Of a stretch of 64,000 bases of DNA, positions 17,379-25,884 are shown in pieces. This DNA is from Arthrobacter sp. SLBN-112 (GTDB lineage Bacteria > Actinomycetota > Actinomycetes > Actinomycetales > Micrococcaceae). A program made the translations under genes and the position numbers. The stretch's first letter is position 1. Every line of letters starts with the position of its first letter. The notes beneath the pieces were generated by a model that worked only from the letters and a program-made list of their open reading frames with translations, had not been told where the DNA came from and searched no databases. The stretch spans positions 2,232,001 to 2,296,000 of the forward strand of contig NZ_JAUSXY010000001.1 in the NCBI RefSeq assembly GCF_030944625.1, given 5' to 3'.

Positions 17379-18309
17379 GTGATCCGGTTTATCTTGCGCC
17401 GACTCCTGCAGGTGATCCCTGTCTTCATCGGCACTACCCTCTTGGTGTACTACATGGTCTTCGCACTGCCCGGCGATCCCATCGCCGCGCTGTTCGGCGA
17501 CCGGCAGCCCCCGCAGGCAGTCATTGACACCCTGCGCAGCCAGTACCACCTGGACCAGCCCTTCTGGGTCCAGTACGGCTTGTTCCTTAAGAACCTCTTC
17601 ACCTTCAACCTGGGCAACGACTTCACCGGCCAGCCCATCGCAGCAAGCCTCGCCCGGGTCTTCCCGGTGACGGCCATGCTGGCCGTCGAGGCGCTGGCCA
17701 TCCAGGCAGTCTTTGGCGTCGCATTCGGCGTCTTCGCGGGCCTTCGCCGCGGCGGCTGGTTCGACTCCACCGTCCTGGTGGCCTCGCTGGTGGTCATCGC
17801 AGTTCCCACCTTCGTGCTGGGCTTCGTTTTCCAGCTCGTCTTTGGCGTGCAGTTGGGCTGGGCAAAACCCACTGTGGGCGCCAATGCCGACTGGGGCACC
17901 CTCCTGCTGCCGGCAGTGGTCCTGGGGCTTGTCTCCTTTGCCTATGTTCTCCGCCTGACGCGTGCGTCCGTGAGCGAAAACATGAACGCCGATTACGTGC
18001 GGACGGCCACCGCCAAGGGGCTCTCGCGGCCCCAGGGTGGTTCTGGCGCACATCCTGCGCAACTCGCTGATCCCGGTGGTTACCTACCTGGGCGCGAACC
18101 TTGGCGGCCTGATGGGTGGTGCCATCGTTACTGAGGGCATCTTCAACGTTCCCGGCGTAGGCAACAAGCTCTACCAGGCAGTCCTCCGCAGTGAAGGCCC
18201 CACCATCGTCTCCATCGTGAGCGTGCTGGTGCTGGTGTTCGTGGTGGCCAACCTGCTTGTCGATCTCCTGTACGCCTGGCTTGACCCGAGGATCCGCTAT
18301 GACCAGTAA
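17379..18309 (+). pseudogene. Peptide ABC transporter permease (OppB/DppB type), frameshifted
   Basis: Starts MIRFILRRLLQVIPVFIG, the classical DppB/OppB N-terminus, with the first TM segments and the beginning of the EAA-type loop (NADYVRTATAKGLS). At 18030-18033 a CCCC run shifts the frame; with one C fewer it continues LSRPRVVLAHILRNSLIPVV to a normal end (ydq-taa) giving 309 aa. The 3' end overlaps oppC by 11 bp. If real, the shift would inactivate the transporter; a homopolymer sequencing error is more likely because the remainder of the frame is intact. Confidence 0.85.
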
Positions 18310-19243
18310 TAACAGCCATTTTGTGGCCCCCATTGAAGAGACGCCACTGCAGGCAACGGACGCCGTCAAGACTGACCAGGCCCCGCTCAGCCTGTGGGCA
18401 GACGCGTGGCGCAAGCTCCGCCGTCGTCCGCTGTTCATCATCTCGGCACTGTTGATCCTTGCCCTGGTCGTGATTGCGCTGTTCCCCGGCCTGTTCACGT
18501 CCACGCCCCCCAACGAGGGCTGCGAACTTGCCAACTCCGAAGGCGGCCCCACCTCCGGGCACCCGTTCGGTTTCACCTTCCAGGGCTGCGACGTCTACTC
18601 CAGGGTCATCCACGGCACGCAGGCCTCGCTCTCCGTAGGCCTGCTCTCGGTCCTCTGCGTCCTGGTCATTGGCGTGACCCTCGGCGCCCTCGCCGGCTAC
18701 TACGGTGGCTGGATCGACGCCGTGCTCGCACGCCTGGGCGACATCTTCTTCGCCCTGCCGCTGGTGCTGGGTGCGCTGGTCATCACGCAGCTTCCCTTGT
18801 TCCGCGAGAACAAGAGCGTGTGGACCGTAGTGTTCGTCATCTCACTCCTGGCGTGGCCGCAGATGGCCCGAATTACCCGCGGCGCAGTGATTGAGGTACG
18901 CAACGCGGACTTCGTCACCGCCGCACGCGCGTTGGGTGTTTCAAAGTTCGGAGCACTGATCCGCCACGTCCTGCCGAACGCCCTGGCACCGATCATCGTC
19001 CTGGCCACCCTGGAACTGGGCGTGTTCATCGTGGCAGAAGCCACCCTGTCCTTCCTGGGTATCGGCCTGCCTCAGAGCATCATGTCCTGGGGCAACGACA
19101 TCGCCGGTGCGCAGGCATCGATCAGGACCCGGCCGGAAATCATGCTCTACCCGGCCGCGGCGCTGTCCATCACCGTGTTGAGCTTCATCATGCTGGGTGA
19201 CGCCGTGCGCGACGCCCTCGACCCGAAGAGCCGTCAGCGATGA
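18299..19243 (+). CDS. Peptide ABC transporter permease (OppC/DppC type)
   Basis: 314 aa from the ATG at 18299. N-terminal OppC_N segment (WADAWRKLRRRPLFIISALLIL), an extracytoplasmic loop with two or three Cys, then the BPD_transp_1 domain with five membrane segments and the EAA loop (NADFVTAARALGVSKFGALIRHVLPNA) that docks the ATPase. Overlaps the OppB end and the ATPase start (ATGA), indicating a tightly coupled operon. Confidence 0.92.
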   Translation: MTSNNSHFVAPIEETPLQATDAVKTDQAPLSLWADAWRKLRRRPLFIISALLILALVVIALFPGLFTSTPPNEGCELANSEGGPTSGHPFGFTFQGCDVYSRVIHGTQASLSVGLLSVLCVLVIGVTLGALAGYYGGWIDAVLARLGDIFFALPLVLGALVITQLPLFRENKSVWTVVFVISLLAWPQMARITRGAVIEVRNADFVTAARALGVSKFGALIRHVLPNALAPIIVLATLELGVFIVAEATLSFLGIGLPQSIMSWGNDIAGAQASIRTRPEIMLYPAAALSITVLSFIMLGDAVRDALDPKSRQR

Positions 19244-20961
19244 GAGATAAAGAGATGACAACTCCAGACGTCCGCATTGATGAGGCCGGCACCACCGGGG
19301 TCAGGCCGCTGCTCGAAATCCGGGACCTCGCCATCACCTTCAAGACAGGTAGCGGTGAGGTCAAGGCCGTCCGGGACGCCCATCTGACCATCATGCCCGG
19401 CGAAACAGTAGCCATCGTGGGGGAGTCCGGGTCCGGCAAGTCCACCACAGCGTTGGCGGCCATCGGCCTCCTGCCCAACAACGGCAAGGTATCCGGCGGC
19501 CAGATCCTGCTCGACGGCGAGGACATTGCCCACGCCAGTGAGCAGCGCATGATCGAACTGCGCGGCAACACCATCGGCATGGTCCCGCAGGACCCCATGT
19601 CCAACCTGAACCCGGTCTGGAAGATCGGCTACCAGGTCCGGGAAACGCTGCGTGCGAACGGCCGGCCCAGCGGGCCGGACGACATCGCCAAGGTGCTCGC
19701 CCAGGCAGGACTGCCGGACGCCAAGCGCCGGGCCAACCAGTACCCGCACGAGTTCTCGGGCGGCATGCGCCAGCGTGCCCTGATCGCCATTGGCCTGTCC
19801 TGCCAGCCGCGCCTGCTGATTGCGGATGAGCCAACGTCGGCCCTTGACGTCACGGTCCAGCGGCAGATCCTGGACCACCTGGAAACCATGACCAACGAAC
19901 TGGGCACCTCGGTCCTGTTGATCACCCACGACCTCGGCCTGGCGGCCGAGCGTGCGGACAAGGTGGTGGTCATGTACCAGGGCCGCGTCGTTGAAGCGGG
20001 ACCGTCGCTGGAGCTGCTCCGCAACCCGCAGCACCCGTACACCAAACGGCTCGTGGAGTCCGCACCGTCCCTGGCCAGCCGCCGCATCCAGGTGGCCAAG
20101 GAACAGGGCGTGGAGACGACGGACCTGCTGGCGCCGGCCGCGGAAACAGCGAAGTCCGATACCTTCCTCCAGATCCAGGACCTGCGGAAGGTGTACAAGC
20201 TCCGCCAGGGGCTGGGCAAGGCGGCGGATTTCGCGGCCGTTGACGGCGTGAGCTTCGACGTTCGGCGAGGAACCACGACGGCGATCGTGGGGGAGTCGGG
20301 GTCCGGCAAGTCCACGGTGGCCAAGATGGTGCTCCAGCTTGAGAAGCCGACAGATGGCAGGATCCTGTTCGACGGCGTCGACACTTCCGTGCTGAAACCG
20401 GCTGAACTGTTCAAGTTCCGCAGGCGGGTCCAGCCGATCTTCCAGGACCCGTACGGCTCCCTCGATCCGATGTACAACATCTACCGCACGATCGAAGAAC
20501 CGCTCCGCGTCCACAAGATCGGGGACCAGGCCAGCCGGGAAAAGAAAGTCCGGACTCTGCTGGACCAGGTGTCATTGCCGCAGTCCGCCATGCAGCGGTA
20601 CCCGAACGAACTCTCCGGTGGCCAACGGCAGCGTGTTGCCATTGCGCGTGCCCTGGCGCTGGATCCCGAGGTCATCATCTGTGACGAGGCCGTGTCCGCG
20701 CTCGATGTCCTGGTGCAGGCGCAGGTGCTGAACCTGCTCGCAGACCTGCAGGCCAACCTTGGGCTGACCTACCTGTTCATCACCCACGACCTTGCCGTGG
20801 TGCGGCAGATTGCCGACCATGTGTGCGTGATGGAAAAGGGACGGCTGGTTGAAACCGGGTCTACGGACGATGTCTTCGAGGCGCCGCAGCAGGACTACAC
20901 GAAGGCGCTGCTCAACGCCATCCCCGGTGCGAAGCTGATGCTGCCGCCTGAAGTGGCATAG
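19240..20961 (+). CDS. Fused dual-ATPase subunit of peptide ABC transporter (DppD-DppF type)
   Basis: 573 aa with two complete ABC cassettes. First: Walker A GESGSGKST, signature FSGGMRQRA, Walker [13 protein letters not shown]. Second: Walker A GESGSGKST, signature LSGGQRQRV, Walker B VIICDEAVSALD. Each is followed by an oligopeptide-transporter C-terminal extension. The single protein supplies both ATPases to the OppB/OppC pair. Start: ATG at 19240 overlaps the oppC stop (ATGA); an ATG at 19255 (MTTPDV) is an alternative. Last gene of the operon, followed by a strong hairpin. Confidence 0.92.
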   Translation: MRDKEMTTPDVRIDEAGTTGVRPLLEIRDLAITFKTGSGEVKAVRDAHLTIMPGETVAIVGESGSGKSTTALAAIGLLPNNGKVSGGQILLDGEDIAHASEQRMIELRGNTIGMVPQDPMSNLNPVWKIGYQVRETLRANGRPSGPDDIAKVLAQAGLPDAKRRANQYPHEFSGGMRQRALIAIGLSCQPRLLIADEPTSALDVTVQRQILDHLETMTNELGTSVLLITHDLGLAAERADKVVVMYQGRVVEAGPSLELLRNPQHPYTKRLVESAPSLASRRIQVAKEQGVETTDLLAPAAETAKSDTFLQIQDLRKVYKLRQGLGKAADFAAVDGVSFDVRRGTTTAIVGESGSGKSTVAKMVLQLEKPTDGRILFDGVDTSVLKPAELFKFRRRVQPIFQDPYGSLDPMYNIYRTIEEPLRVHKIGDQASREKKVRTLLDQVSLPQSAMQRYPNELSGGQRQRVAIARALALDPEVIICDEAVSALDVLVQAQVLNLLADLQANLGLTYLFITHDLAVVRQIADHVCVMEKGRLVETGSTDDVFEAPQQDYTKALLNAIPGAKLMLPPEVA

Positions 20962-20974
20962 GCCGTAGCCCTCC

Positions 20975-21017
20975 AAGCAAGTGGAGCCGGGACCTTGGGT
21001 CCCGGCTCCACTTGCTT
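20975..21017. terminator. Perfect 20-bp hairpin between convergent ABC operon and SGNH gene
   Basis: Arms 20975-20994 and 20998-21017 (AAGCAAGTGGAGCCGGGACC and its complement) close a TTG loop. Located between two converging genes; bidirectional terminator. Confidence 0.8.
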
Positions 21018-21022
21018 AACCT

Positions 21023-21910
21023 TCAGTCCTGCAGCCGGCTGATGCCGGCAGGGGCCGCCGCCAGGGAACCCTGGTCCGCGGCCGACTTCCGGTCCAGCCC
21101 CAGCTCGCGGAGCCGGCGCTCAAGGATCACGCCCAGGGCCACGCGGCCTTGGGCGTTCATGTGGACGGAGTCAGCCAGGTCCTTGGCCAGCCCGTACCGG
21201 GTAAGCCAGTCGCCGGTGGAAACAAAAGGCATGCCATGGGCAGCAGCCACGGAGCCCAGCAAAGCGTCCACCTCGCTCCGCCGCCCGCCGCCGTCGTTTG
21301 CTCCCCGTGCCAGGGTTCCGATCATTGCCATCCGGGTGCCGGGGTAGCGGGTTTTGAGATCGGCGATCAGCCGCCCGGCGTTGCGGACAATTTGGGTGTT
21401 GCTTGCGCTGGTGGCGGCGTCATTGCCGCCCCCTTCGATGACGATCAGGGCCGGAGTGCCTGAGGGGAGCAGCCAGTCCCCGCGCTCCAGGGCGTCAGCG
21501 TAGTTCCCGGTGGCACCGTTTGCCGCGACGTACCCCGTGCCTCCCCGCCCGCAAAAATATACGTCGTACCCGGCTGCGGCCAGGCCCAGTCGCGGCCAGC
21601 CGTCCAGGGGCTCCGATTGGGAATCCCCAATCAGCAGGACAGTCCGGCTGATGTCCGGTAGTACCGCCTCAAGCCTCCCGTTCCCGGCATTCAACAGCCG
21701 GGACGTGGCTGCCACGTTGGCCTTCATGGCAGCGGCAGCCGGCGCTTGTCCACCGGACGCCGCCGCCCGGGAGATTGAGTTGACGCCATTGCCGGCGGGC
21801 GAACCGCACCCGGCGAGCCCCAGGACCGCGGACGCTGCAAGGAGGCCGGACGCCATGATGGTGGCGGCCCGGGCGGCGCCGCTGGGCGCGATGGCCGTGG
21901 CACGGGGCAT
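21023..21910 (-). CDS. SGNH/GDSL-hydrolase lipoprotein
   Basis: 295 aa. Lipobox GLAGC with Cys35 after a hydrophobic stretch, then an Ala/Gly-rich linker and an SGNH esterase domain: block I GDSQS with nucleophile Ser97, block III GRGGTGY, the GGGND element, and the catalytic Asp/His pair in DSVHMNAQGR. Surface-anchored esterase or acetyl-hydrolase; substrate unknown. Stands alone between the transporter and typA. Confidence 0.85.
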   Translation of the reverse strand: MPRATAIAPSGAARAATIMASGLLAASAVLGLAGCGSPAGNGVNSISRAAASGGQAPAAAAMKANVAATSRLLNAGNGRLEAVLPDISRTVLLIGDSQSEPLDGWPRLGLAAAGYDVYFCGRGGTGYVAANGATGNYADALERGDWLLPSGTPALIVIEGGGNDAATSASNTQIVRNAGRLIADLKTRYPGTRMAMIGTLARGANDGGGRRSEVDALLGSVAAAHGMPFVSTGDWLTRYGLAKDLADSVHMNAQGRVALGVILERRLRELGLDRKSAADQGSLAAAPAGISRLQD

Positions 21911-22050
21911 CGTTGTCTCCGACTTGCTCTGAAGGTGGGCGCTGCGTCACAGCAATCATGCCACGCCGGCGGAAGTGCCAGTGAATTTCGTCACACCCTC
22001 TTCCGACTGCCCTTTCGGGGCGCAACCTGGGGAGCCCCGGGTCCCGGCGG

Positions 22051-22084
22051 ATTTTAGGCCAATAAATGGCTCACCGGCTAGAAT
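22051..22084 (+). promoter_or_regulatory. Candidate typA promoter
   Basis: ATTTTAGGCC (22051-22060), 18 bp, then TAGAAT (22079-22084) as a likely -10. The start codon is 98 bp further on. The same 10-mer occurs upstream of gltA (27077-27086) with a similar distance to a TTAGTG element. The rest of the 272-bp gap shows no gene. Confidence 0.4.
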
Positions 22085-22182
22085 AGATGCAGGTGCCCCG
22101 TGCCAAGGGCCTTGTCCGTCGTGCGTTCCAGTTGGAAATGTCGCGATACAACAGCTGACTCCACTGAATCGAGCCATTACGC

Positions 22183-24111
22183 ATGTCTGAAACCACCACC
22201 AACACCGCGGTAGCCACTGCATCGCGCAGTGACCTGCGCAACGTCGCGATTGTGGCCCACGTTGACCACGGCAAGACCACCCTGGTCGACGCCATGCTCA
22301 AGCAGACCAACTCCTTTGCCGAGCACAACCACCTCGAAGACCGCGTCATGGACTCCGGTGACCTGGAGCGTGAAAAGGGCATCACCATCCTGGCCAAGAA
22401 CACCACGGTGGCCTACAACGGTCCGTCCTCCAACGGCGAGACCATCACCATCAACGTCATCGACACCCCCGGCCACGCCGACTTTGGCGGCGAGGTGGAA
22501 CGCGGCCTGTCCATGGTGGACGGCGTCGTCCTTCTCGTTGACGCCTCGGAGGGCCCGCTGCCCCAGACCCGCTTCGTGCTGCGCAAGGCCCTTGCCGCCC
22601 ACCTTCCCGTGATCCTGCTGGTCAACAAGACCGACCGTCCCGATGCCCGCATCGACGAAGTGGTCCACGAGTCCATGGACCTGCTCCTGGGCCTGGCCTC
22701 CGACCTTGCCGACGAGGTTCCGGACCTGGACCTGGACAAGGTCCTGGAAGTTCCCGTTGTCTACGCCGCCGCCAAGGTTGGCCGCGCATCCCTGGAGCAG
22801 CCCGCCAACGGTGCCGCCCCGGACAACGAGGACCTCGAGCCGCTGTTCAAGACCATCATCGAGCACATCCCCGCTCCCACCTACAACCCCGAAGGTGTCC
22901 TGCAGGCTCACGTCACCAACCTGGACGCGTCCCCGTTCCTGGGCCGCCTGGCGCTGCTGCGCATCTACAACGGCACCCTGCGCAAGGGCCAGACAGTTGC
23001 CTGGGCGCGCGCCAACGGTGAACTCAAGAACGTCAAGATCACCGAACTCCTGGCCACCAAGGCGCTGGACCGCGTTCCGGCAGAATCCGCCGGACCGGGC
23101 GAGATCGTCGCCGTCGCCGGCATCGAGGAAATCACCATCGGTGAGACCCTGACCGATGCCGAGAACCCGCAGCCGCTGCCGCTGATCACCGTGGACGATC
23201 CCGCGATCTCCATGACCATCGGTATCAACACCTCGCCGCTGGCCGGCAAGGTCAAGGGCGCCAAGGTCACCGCCCGCCAGGTCAAGGACCGCCTTGACAA
23301 GGAACTGATCGGTAACGTCTCCATCAAGGTGCTCCCCACCGAGCGTCCCGACGCCTGGGAAGTCCAGGGCCGCGGCGAGCTCGCGCTGGCCATCCTGGTC
23401 GAGCAGATGCGTCGCGAAGGCTTCGAGCTGACCGTCGGCAAGCCGCAGGTTGTCACTAAGACCATCGACGGCAAGATCCACGAGCCGATGGAGCACATGA
23501 CCATCGACGTCCCCGAAGAATACCTCGGCGCCGTCACCCAGCTCATGGCAGCCCGCAAGGGCCGCATGACCAACATGGCGAACCACGGCACCGGCTGGTG
23601 CCGCATGGAGTTCATCGTTCCGGCCCGCGGCCTGATCGGTTTCCGTACCAAGTTCCTTACGGACACCCGTGGGGCCGGCATCGCCGCCTCCATCTCCGAG
23701 GGCTACGAGCCGTGGGCCGGCCCGATCGAGTACCGCACCAACGGTTCCATGATCGCCGACCGCGCCGGTGTTGTGACGCCGTTCGCCATGATCAACCTGC
23801 AGGAGCGCGGCTCCTTCTTCGTCAAGCCCACCTCCGAGGTGTACGAGGGCATGATCGTCGGCGAGAACTCCCGCGCCGACGACATGGACGTCAATATCAC
23901 CAAGGAAAAGAAGCTCACCAACATGCGTGCCGCTTCTTCGGACACCTTCGAGAACCTGACGCCCCCGCGCGACCTGACCCTCGAAGAGTCCCTCGAATTC
24001 GCCCGTGAAGACGAGTGCGTCGAGGTCACCCCGGAATCCATCCGCATCCGCAAGGTCATCCTGGACACCAACGAGCGCGCCAAGGCCAACCGCGCCCGAG
24101 CCAAGGTATAA
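22183..24111 (+). CDS. typA: Translational GTPase TypA/BipA
   Basis: 642 aa ribosome-associated GTPase. G1 AHVDHGKTTL, switch region EREKGITI, G3 DTPGHADF, G4 NKTD. EF-G-like domains III and V follow, with the characteristic BipA C-terminal domain (GTGWCRMEFIVPARGLIGFR). Acts in ribosome assembly and stress adaptation, especially in the cold. Codon use is strongly biased, consistent with high expression. Syntenic with Rv1165 of M. tuberculosis. Monocistronic with its own promoter and hairpin terminator. Confidence 0.97.
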   Translation: MSETTTNTAVATASRSDLRNVAIVAHVDHGKTTLVDAMLKQTNSFAEHNHLEDRVMDSGDLEREKGITILAKNTTVAYNGPSSNGETITINVIDTPGHADFGGEVERGLSMVDGVVLLVDASEGPLPQTRFVLRKALAAHLPVILLVNKTDRPDARIDEVVHESMDLLLGLASDLADEVPDLDLDKVLEVPVVYAAAKVGRASLEQPANGAAPDNEDLEPLFKTIIEHIPAPTYNPEGVLQAHVTNLDASPFLGRLALLRIYNGTLRKGQTVAWARANGELKNVKITELLATKALDRVPAESAGPGEIVAVAGIEEITIGETLTDAENPQPLPLITVDDPAISMTIGINTSPLAGKVKGAKVTARQVKDRLDKELIGNVSIKVLPTERPDAWEVQGRGELALAILVEQMRREGFELTVGKPQVVTKTIDGKIHEPMEHMTIDVPEEYLGAVTQLMAARKGRMTNMANHGTGWCRMEFIVPARGLIGFRTKFLTDTRGAGIAASISEGYEPWAGPIEYRTNGSMIADRAGVVTPFAMINLQERGSFFVKPTSEVYEGMIVGENSRADDMDVNITKEKKLTNMRAASSDTFENLTPPRDLTLEESLEFAREDECVEVTPESIRIRKVILDTNERAKANRARAKV

Positions 24112-24127
24112 CAACGCCCTGAACGCA

Positions 24128-24161
24128 CAGAATGCCACCGGTTTAAGCCGGTGGCATTCTG
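24128..24161 (+). terminator. typA terminator hairpin
   Basis: 14-bp perfect arms (CAGAATGCCACCGG / CCGGTGGCATTCTG) with the loop TTTAAG, beginning 17 bp after the typA stop, followed by a short T-containing stretch. The next 150 bp up to the AbiEi-like gene contain no recognisable feature. Confidence 0.8.
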
Positions 24162-24311
24162 CTTTAAGTTCACGGCTGTGCAGCCACCTTTCGCCTCGTT
24201 GCGCAGGGGCGGCGCGTGCGCGCTGAGGAGCCGCTCCGGTGTCCGGCGCCGTTCTACACATAGCCGTTTCGAACACCTGCGAATGCCTCCCGCAACGGGA
24301 AGGATTCAGAC

Positions 24312-25121
24312 ATGCGAACTGTTTCTGAAGCACTGGTGGCCCTGGGTGGCGTTGCTGGCACCCGCACACTGTTATTGGCCGGTGTCTCGCGCCGAAGGCT
24401 GGAATCCGGACTGTCGGACGGGTCCGTCCAAAGGGTTGCCCGCGGCGTGTTTGCCCTGCCGCATGCGGACCCCGTGCTCATCCATGCGGCCCGCTATCAC
24501 GCGGCGCCCGGTTGCGTCACGGCCGCTCTGGCCTCCGGACTGTGGGTGGTCAAAGCTCCGGAGAAGCCGCATCTCGCCGCCCGCCATGGCAGGCAGATCC
24601 CCGGCTGTGTGGTACATCGAAGCGACCTTCCACTGACTCCTGTGGACATCGTCTGTCAGTCCCTCCGCTGTCTGCCCCCTCTTGAAGGGCTGACTATCGC
24701 GGAGTCCGCCGTCAAAAAGGGCCAAGTCCAGCTCGCGGCGTTGCGGGCACGCTTTCCGGCGGCCCGTGAGAAAGCCATGCTGAACCTGATCGGCAGAATT
24801 CGGCCCCAATCCGGTTCCATAATCGAAACCATCGCCCGGTATCTCTTGGAGGAAGCGGGGCTTACGGTGGAGCTGCAGGTTAACATTCCTGGAATGGGCC
24901 ATCTGGATCTTCTTGTCGACGGCCTGCTGGGCATTGAGGCTGACGGCTATGCCCACCACAGCAGCCGGGAAGCCTATCGGGAAGACAGGCGGCGTTGGAA
25001 CGTCACCGTCATGAGGGGTGTACCAACTCTCCGGGTGACGTTCGAGATGCTGGTCCATGAACCTGCGGAGTTCGTTGGCATAGTGCTTAGGACGCTTGCT
25101 TTGTACGGGGCGGCGCGGTGA
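24312..25121 (+). CDS. AbiEi-type antitoxin-like N-terminus with DUF559 / Vsr-like nuclease C-terminus
   Basis: 269 aa. Residues 1-60 look like the AbiEi winged-helix antitoxin domain (MRTVSEALVALGGVAGTRTL). Residues 160-260 fit DUF559, a PD-(D/E)XK-like fold: IIETIARYLLEEAGLTVELQ, then GHLDLLVDGLLGIEADGYAHH with acidic residues placed as in Vsr-type nucleases. No AbiEii nucleotidyltransferase toxin is adjacent. Such single-gene fusions are frequent and multicopy in Arthrobacter; a regulatory or DNA-processing role is possible but unproven. Confidence 0.75.
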   Translation: MRTVSEALVALGGVAGTRTLLLAGVSRRRLESGLSDGSVQRVARGVFALPHADPVLIHAARYHAAPGCVTAALASGLWVVKAPEKPHLAARHGRQIPGCVVHRSDLPLTPVDIVCQSLRCLPPLEGLTIAESAVKKGQVQLAALRARFPAAREKAMLNLIGRIRPQSGSIIETIARYLLEEAGLTVELQVNIPGMGHLDLLVDGLLGIEADGYAHHSSREAYREDRRRWNVTVMRGVPTLRVTFEMLVHEPAEFVGIVLRTLALYGAAR

Positions 25122-25170
25122 AGCCGGGGGTCATTGCGCCAGGGCAGTCGCGGCGCGCCGAGCGGGGCCC

Positions 25171-25407
25171 TCAGCGCGCGGTGCGCCGCGGGGGAGCCGG
25201 TGGAACTTCCTTTGCCGCCACGACACGCCCGAGCGGAATGACGACGTCGGCCCGGCGGGTGCGGATGGTGCAGGACCCGGCGTCGCACGCCAGCAGGTGG
25301 CCCAGGGCGTCGGTCAGGCCCCCTTCTATCCGGTAGCGAACCACGACACGCGTACCGGGCGCCGCGGCGGAAAGGAACCGGGCAGGCGCGGCATCAGGCA
25401 GACTCAC
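25171..25407 (-). CDS. Small SH3-like domain protein (Rv0428c N-terminal type)
   Basis: 78 aa. The sequence PGTRVVVRYRIEGGLTDALGHLL...CTIRTRRADVVIPLGRVVAAKEVPPAP resembles the N-terminal domain that precedes the acetyltransferase in Rv0428c/cg3035-type proteins, but here there is no acetyltransferase part. It is divergent from fdxA and 136 bp from it. Whether it is a functional stand-alone module or the remnant of a larger gene is unclear. Confidence 0.65.
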   Translation of the reverse strand: MSLPDAAPARFLSAAAPGTRVVVRYRIEGGLTDALGHLLACDAGSCTIRTRRADVVIPLGRVVAAKEVPPAPPRRTAR

Positions 25408-25543
25408 CAGTTCATACTAGGGCGCCGGCTAGGTTCGCGGGAACGGGCTGGGAGATAATAGGCTCAGATGTCAAGAGTCCGGCCGTGCTGCCGGATGCAA
25501 GTGCCGGCGGGTCGCCGGAACCCAACGTGGAGAGGCCAGGGAC

Positions 25544-25870
25544 GTGACGTACGTAATCGCGCAGCCGTGTGTGGATGTTAAGGACAAGGCATGCATCGAA
25601 GAATGCCCCGTGGACTGCATCTATGAGGGCGAGCGTTCGCTGTACATCCATCCGGACGAGTGCGTCGACTGCGGCGCCTGCGAACCCGTCTGCCCGGTGG
25701 AGGCCATTTACTACGAGGATGACACCCCGGATGAGTGGGCTGACTACTACAAGGCGAACGTCGAGTTCTTCGATGACCTTGGATCCCCGGGCGGCGCAGC
25801 CAAGATCGGCAACACGGGCAAGGACCACCCCATGATCGCCGCGCTGCCGCCGCAGAACCAAGACCACTGA
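25544..25870 (+). CDS. fdxA: 7Fe/8Fe ferredoxin
   Basis: 108 aa, GTG start. Two cluster-binding regions: CVDVKDKACIEECPVDC, with an altered spacing typical of the 3Fe-4S side, and CVDCGACEPVCPVEA, a 4Fe-4S motif. Acidic C-terminal tail. Low-potential electron carrier, possibly to P450s or other reductases. Lies 14 bp upstream of dapC, the same arrangement as fdxC-Rv1178 in M. tuberculosis. Confidence 0.95.
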   Translation: MTYVIAQPCVDVKDKACIEECPVDCIYEGERSLYIHPDECVDCGACEPVCPVEAIYYEDDTPDEWADYYKANVEFFDDLGSPGGAAKIGNTGKDHPMIAALPPQNQDH

Positions 25871-25884
25871 CCCGGACGAAAGCC

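Noticed and set aside
22177..24369. A 730-codon open frame antisense to typA
   Set aside because: It mirrors the strongly biased codons of typA (GC-rich third positions) and shows no family similarity. Long antisense frames are common in high-GC genomes; similar ones over the aldehyde dehydrogenase (4634-5704) and gltA (27160-28596) were rejected for the same reason.
24312..25121. Complete AbiE toxin-antitoxin pair
   Set aside because: Only the AbiEi-like domain is present and no nucleotidyltransferase toxin gene is adjacent; the next gene region is a ferredoxin locus.
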